DNA of 64,000 nucleotides from Emiliania huxleyi CCMP1516 (GCF_000372725.1 NW_005201092.1:472698-536697); one strand, 5' to 3'. Shown: positions 10,321 to 20,575, counted from the first letter of the stretch. Program-made: numbers and translations. The notes: generated by a model from the sequence alone, not told the origin.

Positions 10321-10714
10321 CTTGATAATGGCGATCGCGTCCGACTCGAGAGAGCGCGGACGGCGGAGCGAGTGCGAGTGGGAGAGAGGGCCCCGCCCCC
10401 ATCCCTCCCCGCACCCCGCGCCGGCTCCCGTACACCGGCGTGAGGCAGTAAAAGGGGGAGGTGTCTCGGTAGTCGGGTCGCGCGGTGGGGCGCCGGCGTT
10501 GTGTACAACATGTGTGAGCTCTCTCTAGACTCTACAACCCACAGGAGGTCACATGTCGCTCACACCGCTTCTCAGTGTGTACTGTGTACAGTGACTTTTT
10601 CTCAGCGCGGTCAGCCTCAGAGGGGGAGAGTCAAAGGGGTCGCACATTGAGCCGACGCGCCTCTGGCGACACACCTTGCGAGGTGCGGCGAGGACACCAC
10701 AGGTGACAGCCGTG

Positions 10715-12161
10715 TCACCGACCTGCCGCCCACGCCTCGATCTTCTTGGGCAGCAGCTGGTCCGACAGGTCCTCTCCATGTCCTAGGCAGCCGTGGCCGC
10801 CCTTGCCCCACGTGAAGACGGTGCCGTCGGCGGTGAGGGCGAGGCTGTGCCGCTCTCCCGCCGACACAGCGACGACGCGCTGGCCAGCCAAGGCCTCGAC
10901 CTTCTTGGGCAGCGGCTGGTACTGCCGATTGCCGTGGCCTAGCTTGCCATCCCCTCCACCGCCCCAGCTCCAGACACTGCCGTCGGCAGTGATGGCGAGG
11001 CCGTGCCGCTCTCCAGCCGACACAGCGATGACGCGCTGCCCAGCAAAGGCCTCGACCTTCTTGGGCAGCGGCTGGATCTGCTCGTCGCCGTGGGCCAGCT
11101 TGCCGAAGTCTCCATCGCCCCAGCTCCAGACACTGCCGTTGGCGGCGAGAGCGAGGCTGTGGCGCTGCCCAGCAGACACAGCGACGACGCGCTGGCCAGC
11201 CAAGGCCTCGATCTTCTTGGGCTGCCACTGGTCCCGCGTGTCGCCGTGACCCAGCCGGCCAGAGGCTCCACCGCCCCCAGCTCCAGACGGCGCCGTCGGC
11301 GGTGATGGCGAGGCAGTGGGTTGTTCCAGCCGACACAGCGACGACGCGCTTTCCCGCAAAGGCCTCGACCTTCTTCGGTAGCGGCTGGGTCTGTGTGTCG
11401 CCGTGGCCCAACCGGCCCCAGGCTCCATTGCCCCAGCTCCAGGCGGCGCCGTCGGCGGTGATGGCGAGGCTGTGCTCATATCTAGCCGAGACAGCGACGA
11501 CGCGCGATTCGGCGAAGGCCTCCACCTTCTTCGGCTGGCATTCGTCCTGCTCGTCGTCGTCGTCATCGTCGTCGCCGTGGCCCAGCGCGCCCAAGCCTCC
11601 CTGGCCCCAGCTCCAAACGGCGCCGCTGCTGGTGAGGGCGAGGTTGTGGAATGCTCCAGCCGAGACGCTCACGGCGCGCTCGCCTCCCAGCGATGTAGAG
11701 GGGAGGCGGGTCGGCGTGATGAGCCGCGCCACGCCCTCGCCGTGGCCAAGGAGGCCTGGGACGTGAGCCGGCGCATTGCCGCACGACGCGAGCCGCCCCT
11801 CGCCGACGATGAAGACGCTGTGCCGTCCGCCTGCCGCCGCCCTCACCGGCGGGTTGGACTCGCACAGCAACGCAGCGAAGCACAGCCACCGCACGGCGCA
11901 GCCCTCGTCCTCTGGCTGCGCCGGCAGCTCGAAGCCGCGCTCTTGCGCCCACAAGCGGATGGCCTCCGCCGCGAGCGAGGCGTGGAAGAGGAGCGAGACG
12001 GCCGCGACGCGAGCGATGTCGATGGGGCTGTCGCAGCGAGCGAGGACGCGTTCGAGGAGGTCCGTGGGGAGGTCGAGGAGGCGGGCGGGCGGCGGCGTGT
12101 CTGGCGAGGGGGCAGCGGCGGCGGCGAGGCGGCGAGAGCGGCGCCGCGGATTGGCAGACAT
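10715..12161 (-). CDS. F-box/RCC1-repeat protein, frameshifted copy
   Basis: From ATG 12161 the protein starts MSANPRRRSRRLAAAAA, then an F-box-like LLDLPTDLLERVLARCDSP, then RCC1 beta-propeller repeats of the form VVAVSAG-x-H-x-LAITADG-x-VWSWG-x-LGHGD-x-PKKVEA. The frame breaks at a C-run on the plus strand (11274-11278, five C where the reading needs four) and continues in another frame to the stop at 10715. With the base removed it would be about 480 residues. It is a close paralogue of the gene at 32956-34413. It is either a pseudogene or a homopolymer error. F-box/propeller proteins usually act as ubiquitin-ligase adaptors, which is inference here. Confidence 0.75.
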
Positions 12162-12463
12162 ATATGCATATGCCGAATCGCAAGAAAGAAAACCGCCGTG
12201 CCGAGCAGTCTTCAAAAAGTTACTATTGTCCCCCCAGAGTCGAGCTGGCACCCACCAGACCAGCGACAGTGCCGTTCCGTTCCCCAAGCCTCACGCATTT
12301 TTTTCTTCTTGCAGCGACGCTGGTTTCGCTCGGTTCTTTTTGGCGAGGTACATGTAACTGGGGGCTGAGAGGCCGCGCCCGAATTGCAATGACGATGATC
12401 AGGGCCTTAGTCCTGCAAAACCAAAGGAAGGAGATAGCGTGTCGCCATCAAGCTCACTCCGCC

Positions 12464-14071
12464 ATGTCCGCTCCTCTCACGCCACCCACGTGCGCCAAGC
12501 CCTCGCGGGGCTACATCACCGAACGCAAGGTCCAGGCCCGCGGCGCCGCCGCGGCCCGTGGCGCCACGGCGAAGAAGCCCGTCACGAGGTACGACGCTCC
12601 CTACACGACCGAGGACGGCAAGCCGCTCGGCCACTACGACGACTCGCTGGGTAAGTGGGTCGGCGAGCCGTTGTGGGAGCGCATCACCTGCCCGGCCCTC
12701 GCGGCGCTGGTCAAGAATGGCGACCTCGTTCCCGACCCGCAGACCGGTCACATCACGCAGAAGCAGTGCAAAGATGCCTTCGCAACGATTGGCGTCAAGG
12801 ATGTCGGCGCTGCTGCGACCGCCGCCAACTTCAACTACCTGGGTGGGAATGAGCCCGCCAACTGGAAGCACGCTGGGTTCCCTGGCTCGTGGGGCGAGGA
12901 GTGGCAGGGCAACAAGTGGACGGGGCCCCGCAAGTGCGCTAAGGAGGACAGAGAATGCGGCATGGTGCCCAACGGGCTGCCAGTCTGCGGGACCAAGGAC
13001 GGGAAGGAGTACTCCCAGTGTGACGTCGACGCTTTCCTCGACGAGCTCCACATCAACGTCTACTTCATGAATGTGACCAACAAGCAGTGGTACACCAGCA
13101 GCCCCTTCAACTGCTGCACGCTCGAGCCGCAAGGCATCGTCAATCCGAACCCGTACAACAACATGGAGCACTCCAAGTCGACCGGCATCCGCGACTTCCG
13201 CCTCAAGACCGGCGGCTTCGCGGGCTTCTGGAACTGCGTGCTCAGCGCCTTCCCGTTCAAGGAGCAGTTCTGCGGCGAGAACACCTGCCAGGTCAAGAGG
13301 GACATCACGCCGTCCAAGCAGCAGATGAACGAGTTTCTCAACTTCGCATTCCAGAGTCGAGAGAACGGGGACGCGAAGAAGGCGCCCACTTACAACGCGC
13401 CCTGCATCTCGCGGAACGTCTGCCTCGGCTTCCCCCTCAACCGCTGCGGCGCAAACTGCCTGAACGGCAAGCCGCCTGATGACGCCGTCCTGCACCACAC
13501 CTGGAACCCCAACTTTCTGCAGCGGGAGACGCCCGAGGTCGATAACGCCGTGCACTGGTTCAACATCGACAACCAGCAGACGCTGCAGTCTCTCTACGCC
13601 GAGATCACGAACGACCGCTTCCCGGGCCCGAAACAGATCGAGTACCTCCAGGGCGGCGAGAAGGACAACTACATCGTGCCCGGGCAGTTTGCGAAGCGGC
13701 CGACGGACGACGGCAACCTCGAGGCGGCCGTCAAGGCGCTCTTCGTGGAGTTCGGCTACCCGGCGGACCAGTGTGAGTCGATCCACTCCGCGCCGCCAAA
13801 GAACAAGCACGAGGCGATGGCCCGCTCGTGGACGATGCCTGTCAAGGAGTGGCGCGCCCTGTGGATCGATTCCGAGTACCCGAAGGCGGTGCAGGACCGC
13901 AAGCAGAAGGCGAAGGCTGGCGAGTGCCCGTTCCGCGCAAAGCCGGCCGCGTCCTTTGTGCCCGTCCCCGACCAGCCGTGGCTGAAGCGGAGCACTGAGG
14001 ACCCAGACGTGTACCTCCGCCACGGCGAGAAGTTCCCCGTGCGCCTGCCCTCGACGGCGCCGGCGGCTTGA
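12464..14071 (+). CDS. Probable heme-thiolate (chloroperoxidase-like) family protein
   Basis: An intronless 535-residue frame. Near residue 76, ERITCPALAALVKNGDLVPD resembles the proximal-Cys segment of peroxidase family 2 (CPALNALANHG type). Near residue 234, NMEHSKSTGIRDFR resembles the EHDxSLTR segment that carries the acidic distal residue and second metal site. Further Cys-rich segments (SPFNCCTLEP, RCGANCLNG) may form disulfides. If correct, it binds heme through Cys and uses peroxide to oxidise or halogenate substrates. No signal peptide is obvious. The match rests on two motifs only. The start at 12464 follows a clean CCGCC context; an open frame continues upstream to 12164 but looks non-coding. 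Confidence 0.5.
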   Translation: MSAPLTPPTCAKPSRGYITERKVQARGAAAARGATAKKPVTRYDAPYTTEDGKPLGHYDDSLGKWVGEPLWERITCPALAALVKNGDLVPDPQTGHITQKQCKDAFATIGVKDVGAAATAANFNYLGGNEPANWKHAGFPGSWGEEWQGNKWTGPRKCAKEDRECGMVPNGLPVCGTKDGKEYSQCDVDAFLDELHINVYFMNVTNKQWYTSSPFNCCTLEPQGIVNPNPYNNMEHSKSTGIRDFRLKTGGFAGFWNCVLSAFPFKEQFCGENTCQVKRDITPSKQQMNEFLNFAFQSRENGDAKKAPTYNAPCISRNVCLGFPLNRCGANCLNGKPPDDAVLHHTWNPNFLQRETPEVDNAVHWFNIDNQQTLQSLYAEITNDRFPGPKQIEYLQGGEKDNYIVPGQFAKRPTDDGNLEAAVKALFVEFGYPADQCESIHSAPPKNKHEAMARSWTMPVKEWRALWIDSEYPKAVQDRKQKAKAGECPFRAKPAASFVPVPDQPWLKRSTEDPDVYLRHGEKFPVRLPSTAPAA

Positions 14072-14642
14072 ACCGCCTCACCCTCTCAGCGCCGTGGGCG
14101 GGGGCTGAGGACCGAGGTCCTCGACGGTGATGATTGATATGTCTAGTGCGTACACGTGGCTGTGTTTGTAGAGTTGGTTGGGTTGTCGTGTGGTCCGCCG
14201 GTCGCACGGTCTCCTGCTCTCCGTTCCCTTAAGAAGCCTTTCTGCTTTCAGAGTCAAGAAGCGATCGCGCGAAATCCGGGCAAATCTCACCACAGCCAGT
14301 CAGCCACCTGCCGAGTGCCACCGTTCACTCGGCAGGGGGCCGCAACTGCCTCTGGAAGGCACCGAGAGGTACCGAATGGCGCAATGACCGAAAACAAATT
14401 GTGTAACGCGAGCCGGGAACAGCCCATGCGACATCTAGTGCGACATGGTGTGCACACAGGTGGATTTTGGGGCGCTGTCTGCCCTCTAGAGACAGAAGTC
14501 AGAACGCACGGTCTCGGTGTAGAAGACCATTCTCCAATTCTCAAACACCACTATGTCTTGCTGTGGTGTGTTATTAGCCCATCCACCGGGGGGGGCGGGA
14601 GACGGAGAGTGGGGAGACTCCGGAAAACCGGACGAGGGACGT
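14072..14642. other. Intergenic between convergent genes, nothing recognised
   Basis: 3' flanks of the plus-strand peroxidase-like gene and the minus-strand pentapeptide gene. I see no repeat shared elsewhere. Confidence 0.4.
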
Positions 14643-15534
14643 CTAACCGGCAATCGCGCCCGTGGCAAGGACGGCGTTCCCAAAGGCATCCGTGACGGGG
14701 ACGCCTTGCACCATGAGGAAGGACGCCTTCTCAAAGCCCACGACGCCGCGAAAGTCGGCGCGGTCGATGTTCGCGTGGTCGAAGATGGAGTCGGTGATGG
14801 TGGCGCCGCGGAAGGACGTGCCGAACAGATTCGCGTTCGCAAACTCGGCGAGGTGCGCCTACGGGGAGGTGGAAGCTTGACCACGCGCCGCTCTATCGCA
14901 TGCGGCCCCACAGCACATTTCCTGGCAAGGCCCCAGAGCAGTGCGCCTTTGACCCGTCTCGGCTCTTTCTCGGCCAGAGACCATGTACCTCGGCGATATC
15001 TCGATCTCGGCTAGGGGCCTCGTCTCGCCTTCGAGAAGTCGCACCCAACGGCGTGCGCCTTGTGGAAGAGCGCGCCGAATAATATAATGTATAATAATAA
15101 ATAATAAATAATAACGGCGTGCGCCTTGTGGAAGAGCGCGCCCCCCGGGAAGAAGGCCCCCGCGGAAGGTCGAGTTGGCGATGTGTTGCAATAGATGCCA
15201 GACATGTCGCACGGCCCGTTCAGGTTGACCTTCATTAATTTAAATTAATTGATGAATTAATTCTTCCAGACATGTACACGGCTGCTCGTGCGTTGTCGGC
15301 AGAGGTCGCGATCTCGGCTAGATCTCTCGGCTGTGTCTCGGCTAGGTCTCGTGAGATCGCGATCTCGGCTGGATCTCTCGGCTGTGTCTCGGCTAGGTCT
15401 CGTGCGTTATCGAAGGAGGTCGCGATGATGCGGGCGCCCTGCAGACGCGCGTCGACGATCGCGGCGCGGTCGAGCGAGGAGTTCAGGAAGAGGGAATTCG
15501 GAAGAGGGGACAAGAATTGCTGACGGTAAGCCAT
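14643..15534 (-). CDS. Pentapeptide-repeat protein
   Basis: Exon pieces on the minus strand share A(D/N)LXX-type repeats: N-terminal MAYRQQFLSPLPNSLFLNSS then LDRAAIVDARLQGARIIATS; a middle piece with GGALFHKAHAVGCDFSK; and the C-terminal exon 14858-14643 with AHLAEFANANLFGTSFRGAT and NIDRADFRGVVGFEKASF. The GC-AG intron 14859-15028 joins DFSK to AHLAEF in frame. Another intron is an AT-rich insert between 30-bp repeats, and the first is filled with GAGACCTAGCC-like tandem units. In the middle exon a G-run near 15157-15161 has one base too many for the repeat frame. Such right-handed beta-helix proteins are often lumenal or cytosolic in algae; the role is unknown. It shares an upstream region with the divergent gene at 15558. 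Confidence 0.6.
15047..15142. repeat. 30-bp direct repeat flanking a 36-bp AT-only insert
   Basis: Positions 15047-15076 and 15113-15142 are identical over 30 bases. The 36 bases between them are almost pure A/T (one G at each of two sites). Read on the minus strand, splicing AAG/GCGCAC to CACAAG/GCGCAC removes exactly one repeat plus the insert and restores the pentapeptide frame. Confidence 0.85.
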
Positions 15535-15557
15535 GATCGGGGACGGCCGACGTCCAA

Positions 15558-16758
15558 ATGTCTCTTCCGCTCGCGCTCAGCGCGTTCGTCGCGCCAATCG
15601 CGGCGCCAGCCGTGACAGACGCGCCGGCTGGGACAGAGCGAGGGATCTGGGACTTCAACCCGTGGGGCGGAGGAGGACCAGCGGGACCGCCGTCGCCGCC
15701 CGCCCCACCTCCGTCGCCGCCTCCTCCGCCGCCACCTCCTAGTCCGCCGCCTCCAGCTCCTCCGCCACCCTCGCCCTCGCCGCCGCCTAGCAATCCGCCG
15801 CTGCCTCCGCCACCTCCACCGCCGCCGCCCCCGCCGGGCTTGCCGCCTTCGCCGCCGCCTCCGCCGCCGCCCAGATTTGGCCACACCCACACCCTCGCCG
15901 ACACGTCGGGACACGTGCAGGCTGGAGCCGCCGCTCGGAGTGAAATTCCGCGCGACGTCGTATCACGCATTGCACGTTGCTATGTCGTAGGACTGGATGG
16001 CAGGAGTTTCCAAGAGCGAAATTCCCGAGGAGAACCTCAACCCGAAGAAGGCTCCCACTGCCGCCCTTGACGCTCTCCCTGCCGCCTCTCCCTCCTGACA
16101 TGACTCGACCGCCTTGCTGTCATTCCATAATGCCTGCTACCTCCATCCCCCCCCCCCCCCCCGCCAAGGAGGAAGCCAGGATGTACGGCATTTTCCTCGG
16201 CTTTGGCTTAATGGCAACCGAGACGGTGAGACACCCCGTGGTGCTAGGGAGGCGGCGAGAGAGCCCGGCTACCCCGCACGCCGCCGCGGCGGCCTGGACC
16301 TCTCTCCACCTGCTGCGAGCCACCCACACGACACGCCCTCGTCTCGCCCCCTCATCGCAGGCGATTGTCATTTTGTTCATACTCGCGCAGTGCTGCTGCA
16401 GTGCGGCCGAGGAGGAGCACAAGCGGGACGCGAAGCTGCTCGACGAGAACCGGCTCACCTCCTCGGCCTACCCGCCCGCTGGAGGCAATAGCTGCACAGA
16501 CACAAGCTCTCACCAACAGCTGCACTGGCGGCTCAGTACTTTGCACGGGGCTCCCGCCGGTCTCAGATGTGGGTGGGGAGGGAGCCGAGCCTGTATCCAC
16601 ACCTCAGCGTGCGGGTTGTATCTGACCGTGCGTTTCCTGTAGGTGGCCGGCCTAGCGGCCGCTACGCGCTCGGCAATATGCAGAATGCACCATTCACCCA
16701 AAAGGTGGGCGGCATGGCGACCACGCCGGCGCCAGGCCTTCCAGTGCTGAATGCATAG
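15558..16758 (+). CDS. Small single-span membrane protein, possibly plastid-targeted
   Basis: The later exons are well supported: an exon with MYGIFLGFGLMATET, then AIVILFILAQCCCSAAEEEH, then GRPSGRYALGNMQNAPFTQK to a stop at 16758. The 16229-16360 intron is GT-AG and the next is GC-AG. The first exon starts MSLPLALSAFVAPIAAPAVT, a plausible signal/transit leader, and then enters a long Pro-coding CCG/CCT run that I think is intronic. A separate piece, MAGVSKSEIPEENLNPKKAP, lies near 15998-16070. The overall plan is a leader, an acidic segment, one hydrophobic helix and a basic tail. Junctions of the first two introns are unresolved and no family is recognised. Confidence 0.45.
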
Positions 16759-17904
16759 CTGTCAGGTGGAATATGGAGGGAGCGAGGAGTGCCGGTGCAC
16801 TCAGCTTCGGTGCCGGTGGAGGGCGGCACCCTATCGCCCACGCACACGCGGAGCACAGCACACCTCTTCGCGCTAAGCCAAACAAATGCTATGCGCGGGC
16901 GTGGCGACTCCGAGGCCTGCTCCCTGGGCCCTCAGCAGCTCGTTGCTCTGAATGATATTTTGGCATCTTCATCGCGCGAGCGAGCGCGCATCCGAGAGGT
17001 CCCGAAAAACGCGAAATAAAGAGGAGATTCAACACAAGGAGAATTGTGTTGAAACCGCTCCCGATGGGTGATAGCCTGGCGCCCGGCAAAATCAAACTTT
17101 CTCGCCCGATGACACAATAGCGGAAAAAATCCCCAGCGCAATCTGGTATAAACCTCGAGAGAGAGAGAAGGAGCATGAAAAGCAGTCCTCCTCCGGGAAT
17201 GTACGTAAGAGCCACATACATTGAAAAGTTTCCGCCCACTGTGACTCTGTGATTTTATTTTGTGTGAGCGCTGTGTGTTGCTCAGCGTCCCGGTGAGTAC
17301 GGCGATCAGAGCTCCCCCGGTCGTCGCGCTAAACCGTAACCCGCCGAGGCGGGCCGGATCCACGCGTTGCCAGACTACCCCGTTCCGCCCGTTGAGGCCG
17401 CTCGTCTAGCCAATCAGCCTTAAGCGAGCGGCCTGGCCGTTGGAATGGCCGGGTGGAGAGAGGGGCGGAGTCGGCTCGGAAGCGCGACTGCAGCCACGGG
17501 GACTGCCCGCCCACTCTCGTCGGGTTGAGATCTCTTCTGGCAATAGTTCATGTAAAGCCGTATCATGTGACTGCACTCAAGAGTGCTCCAAGACCAAGTC
17601 GCAAAAGTGAGTGTGCTCAACTAAGTGCTCTAGCGCTGCAATGTGCTCTCTCGCCGCAGTCTCGCATAGTCTCACACTCACGGGGCGGGGTGCGCACCTG
17701 TCGTGAGGCGTGTCGGCAGTTTCGGGGAGCTCTATTTTTCACGGAGTGTTCTCACTTTCTTCATTTTCGCAGATTCGAGATTGAGATACGGAAAGCCGAA
17801 AAGCGAAATTGAGCCGTAATACGAAAAAAACAGTAGCACCACTGAGCACTGCGTCGGGATCTGTCTGAGTGTCTGTTGCGGACGCCTTCCCCCCGGCCGC
17901 CCCC
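16759..17904. other. Intergenic with one shared CCAAT-containing motif
   Basis: No gene is seen. The 26 bases around 17400-17428 (TCGTCTAGCCAATCAGCC then TTAAGCG) recur inverted at 51728-51755, upstream of the cofactor A gene. AATGTACGTAAGAGC at about 17199 also recurs near 38336. Confidence 0.4.
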
Positions 17905-19241
17905 CTAGCTCTTCTGTCTCTTCGACGAGGGGCTGGCGCGGAAGAAGCCTGCGAGAGTGGCCGCGGCCGCCTTTGGCGGGCGAGGCACGGGCTCGCCGGC
18001 TATCTCGTGCGCCAGGCGCTTGAGCGCCTCGGCGTTGCGCGGCATGGCGGCCTGTTCCGAGTCGTTGAGCACAAACGCCCAGACCTCGATCCCGCGCATG
18101 CGCCAGCCGTGGACCACCGCCGCCAGCCGGCGCAACTCGTCCTCGCCGTAGTCGTAGGCGTGGTCGTCGCACCCGCCGTGTAGCCGCACGTACGCAAACG
18201 GCGCCGTCTGGGGCCAATGCCGGTCAAGGTCGGAGGGAGGGTACTCGCTGCGCGCCTCGCCCCTCGCGCCCTGCTCCACAGTCGCGCGCCCCATGCTGTC
18301 CGGGTGCGCCACGAGCGCCCAGCCGCGCCGCCGGAGCCAGTCGGCCAGGCCGCGCTGCGGGTCGAGCCACGAGGCGTGGCGCACCTCGAGCGCGACTCGC
18401 AAGGCGGGCGACGCGGCGGGCGACGTGGCCGGCGATGCTGCGGGGGCGGCGGCTGGCGCGGCGGCGAGCGCGCTTGCGGCGCCCTGCTCCGCCTCCTCGA
18501 CGGCAGCGGCGATGTCTTCGAGGAGGGCGGCGTCGGCGACGACGGAGCGCGGGAACTGCAGCAGGAGCGGGCCGAGGGGGGCGCCGAGGGAGAGCGCACG
18601 CGCGAGAAAGGCCGTCAGCGCGCCGAGAGCAGACGGGTCGCGCGGGTTCGCCGCGTGTGTGAAAGCTGCGGGCGCCTTCAGGCAGCAGCGGAAGCCGCGG
18701 CCGGAGCGGGCGCGCCACGCAGCAACGGTGGCGGGCGAGGGCAGCGCGTACGCCGTGGAGTTGATCTCGACCGCGCAGAAGCGCTCCTGGCAGGAGAGGG
18801 TGCGGGAGAGGAGCAGGAGGAGGAGGGGAGAGGGTGCCGTCTCTTCTCGCCCGACTCTTCTCTTCTCGCCTCCTCTTCTCGCCTCCTCTCCTCTCTGCTC
18901 GCCGCCTCTCTTCTCGCCTCCTCTCCCCTCGCCTCCTCTCCTCTCGCCTCCCCTCCTCTCGACCGCTCCTGAAGAAAGTCGAGCGCCGCGTCGCCCTTGG
19001 CTCGCCTCGCTCCAGGGGCGAAGAAGGGGCCCGCCCAGTGGCCGCTGACCGCTGCGAAGCCAGCCGGACCGACAAAGAGCGGCGGGAGGGCCCTCGGCGC
19101 GACTCCGACGGCGAGGTACGCGCTCGCCTCGAGCCGGACCTCGCCGCCTCCGAACCGCTGGTCGAGGGCAGAGAGGACAGCGGAACGCAGCAGCGCGGCC
19201 CGCTCGTCGCCTGATGCATGCATCACCCGCCTCGTCGGCAC
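17905..19241 (-). CDS. DUF72 (YecE-type) TIM-barrel protein
   Basis: Two exons, 19241-18969 and 18786-17905, give 384 residues. Family signatures appear in order: FVGPAGFAAVSGHWAGPFF, CAVEINSTAYALPSPAT, RCCLKAPAAFTHAANPRDP, LGPLLLQFPRSV, LEVRHASW, FAYVRLHGGCDD and VWAFVLNDSEQAAMPRNAEAL. The 182-nt intron is bounded by CGCTCCTG at 18782-18789 and 18964-18971 and, to stay in frame, must use a GA donor (CAG/GAGCGG). It is filled with CTCCTCTCCTCTCG-type repeats. DUF72 proteins have no firmly known reaction. An Ala/Pro-rich insert precedes the LEVRHASW strand. Confidence 0.75.
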
Positions 19242-19248
19242 GAGGGAG

Positions 19249-20060
19249 CTACCGGCCCGCAGCAGCGCGGCCTCGCTCCTCGCCGAGGCGTGCGAGTAGC
19301 GCGCGCGTGCCGGGCGCTCCCAGAGCGAACCGCTCCCAAAACGCCTCTGCGCTGCCGCAGGTCAGCGTGCGGGTGACGGGACCGCGCACGTGCGGCTCGA
19401 GGCCGGCGGCGCGCAGCAGCGCGGAGAGCACCGCGGGAGACCCGTCGATGCGCCGCGCCGCGCCGGCGGGAGGCGCCGTCGCCTCCTCCCCGAGCGTCTC
19501 CCTCGCCACGGTCGGGATGAGCTGGAACGCGGCCGTCTCTTCGGCCGAGCCCCAGGCGGAGAAGGCGATGGCGCCGCCGGGCCGCACGCAGCGGCTCAGC
19601 TCGGCGATCCTGTGCACGCTGTGGTGCGAGTGAGGAGACGCTGTTCACGGTCGGGAGCCACCGCGGCGCAGTCGGCGAGCCCGGCCGCCACGTCCGGAAA
19701 GAAGATGACGCCAAAGCCAGACGTCGCGAGGAGCGACCCACCCGCAAGGTCGAGCGGGAGAGCGGTGCCCTCTGCCACCCGCGTCGCCAGCTCGTGGCCC
19801 GCCGCACTCGCCCGTTCCGAAGCCACACGCAGCATCTCGCCCGAGCCGTCGGTCGCGGTCACTTTCGCTCCACGCCGAAGCGCCTCGAGCGCAACCGCAC
19901 CGCTGCCGGCCGCCACGTCGAGCACGTGCGCGCCCGTCAGAGCCACGCCGCCGAGCGCCTCGCACGCCGCGTCGAGCAGAGGAGCGGCGAATTGGGAGGT
20001 GAAGGGCTCGACCCGCTCGGCGTAGGCCTCGGCGACGCTGTCCCAGGCATGGTTGGACAT
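19249..20060 (-). CDS. Class I SAM-dependent methyltransferase
   Basis: Exons 20060-19681 and 19609-19249 give about 246 residues. The SAM-binding motif I is HVLDVAAGSGAVALEALRRG, followed by the acidic strand KVTATDGSGEML, then GFGVIFFPDVAAG, and after the intron IAELSRCVRPGGAIAFSAWG. The GC-AG intron (71 nt) is flanked by TCGGCGA at 19601-19607 and 19672-19678. The layout is that of UbiE/BioC-like small-molecule methyltransferases; the substrate is unknown. Upstream of the ATG lies a block also found near the cofactor A gene (20118-20180). Confidence 0.75.
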
Positions 20061-20117
20061 CGCTCAAATTTTTCTCTTCTTTTTACCGCGCTAGGTTCTT
20101 ACCTTTCTACCAACCTA

Positions 20118-20180
20118 CCAGCGCCCTTGTCGTGCCAGTGTGCTGTGAGAGAGGCTTGTATTTCAAGAATTTTTTTTACT
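20118..20180 (+). repeat. Dispersed repeat shared with 51545-51605
   Basis: CCCTTGTCGTGCCAGTGTGC then TGTGAGAG, CTTGT and AAGAATT recur in inverted orientation at 51545-51605. Both copies lie in the 5' flank of a minus-strand gene (methyltransferase here, cofactor A there). Confidence 0.65.
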
Positions 20181-20303
20181 CCAACCAAGAACTCGAGCAC
20201 TTGAGCACTTGATAGGGTCGATTAGTTAGAGATTTGTCCAACTTTTTCTTCTTTTTTACTCCAACCAAGAACTCGAGCACGTGAGCACTTGATAGGGTCG
20301 ATT
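20171..20303 (+). repeat. Tandem duplication, 80-bp period
   Basis: TTTTTTACTCCAACCAAGAA then CTCGAGCAC, TGAGCACTTGATAGGGTCGA occurs at about 20172-20222 and again at 20252-20302 with one or two changes. The second copy runs directly into SINE-like copy B. Confidence 0.8.
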
Positions 20304-20575
20304 CCGCATGGTACGGGACCCCTCGATCGTCTCGCCCTCCCTCACTGGTGTGTTCATTGGGGGGCGGGGGTCATAACAAACACGGTACAGGATCGAGGTG
20401 CACGCTGCTGAGGGACCCCCCAGAGGGTAGATCGAGCAGTGTCGTCCCCCCTTCTCCATCATCTCCCTGGGAGACGTCGGCGGCGATGGCGGTGTGACCG
20501 ATCGAGCTACAAGAGGAGCTTTGTTCAGCAGGATCCGGGCTAGTCTGGCGCACTACCTCACTGGGCCTGGAGACC
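20281..20575 (-). repeat. SINE-like dispersed repeat, copy B
   Basis: The longest copy of the family. On the minus strand it has GGCCCAGTGAGGTAGTGC, GGATCCTGCTGAACAA, TGTAGCTCGATCGGTCACAC, GGGGGGACGACAC and GTGCACCTCGATCC, then a 3' part with ATGAACACACCAGTGAGGGA shared only with 53915-54150. Confidence 0.6.

Larger units (their letters stand above)
9585..10340 (-). pseudogene. Orphan AGC-kinase C-terminal tail
   Basis: Splicing out two repeat-derived introns (10243-10320 and 10053-10126) yields LESDAIAIIKAHAFFRGLNW, then an EPPLLPAL...LDVSNFDSKY stretch, then TLERPEMSPPRKP. This matches the end of an AGC kinase: the H-x-FF-x-G-W of the last lobe, the P-x-x-P motif and the SNFD of the C-tail. 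A Ser-rich C-terminus follows after a third intron holding repeat DNA. No catalytic loop, DFG or glycine loop is present between 10340 and the RCC1 gene end at 10715. It is therefore a fragment, a pseudogene, or the last exons of a gene whose first part was moved away. Confidence 0.55.

Noticed and set aside
15665..15880. A poly-proline domain of the 15558 protein
   Set aside because: CCG/CCT low complexity more likely lies in an intron; similar C-rich runs occupy other introns in the window.
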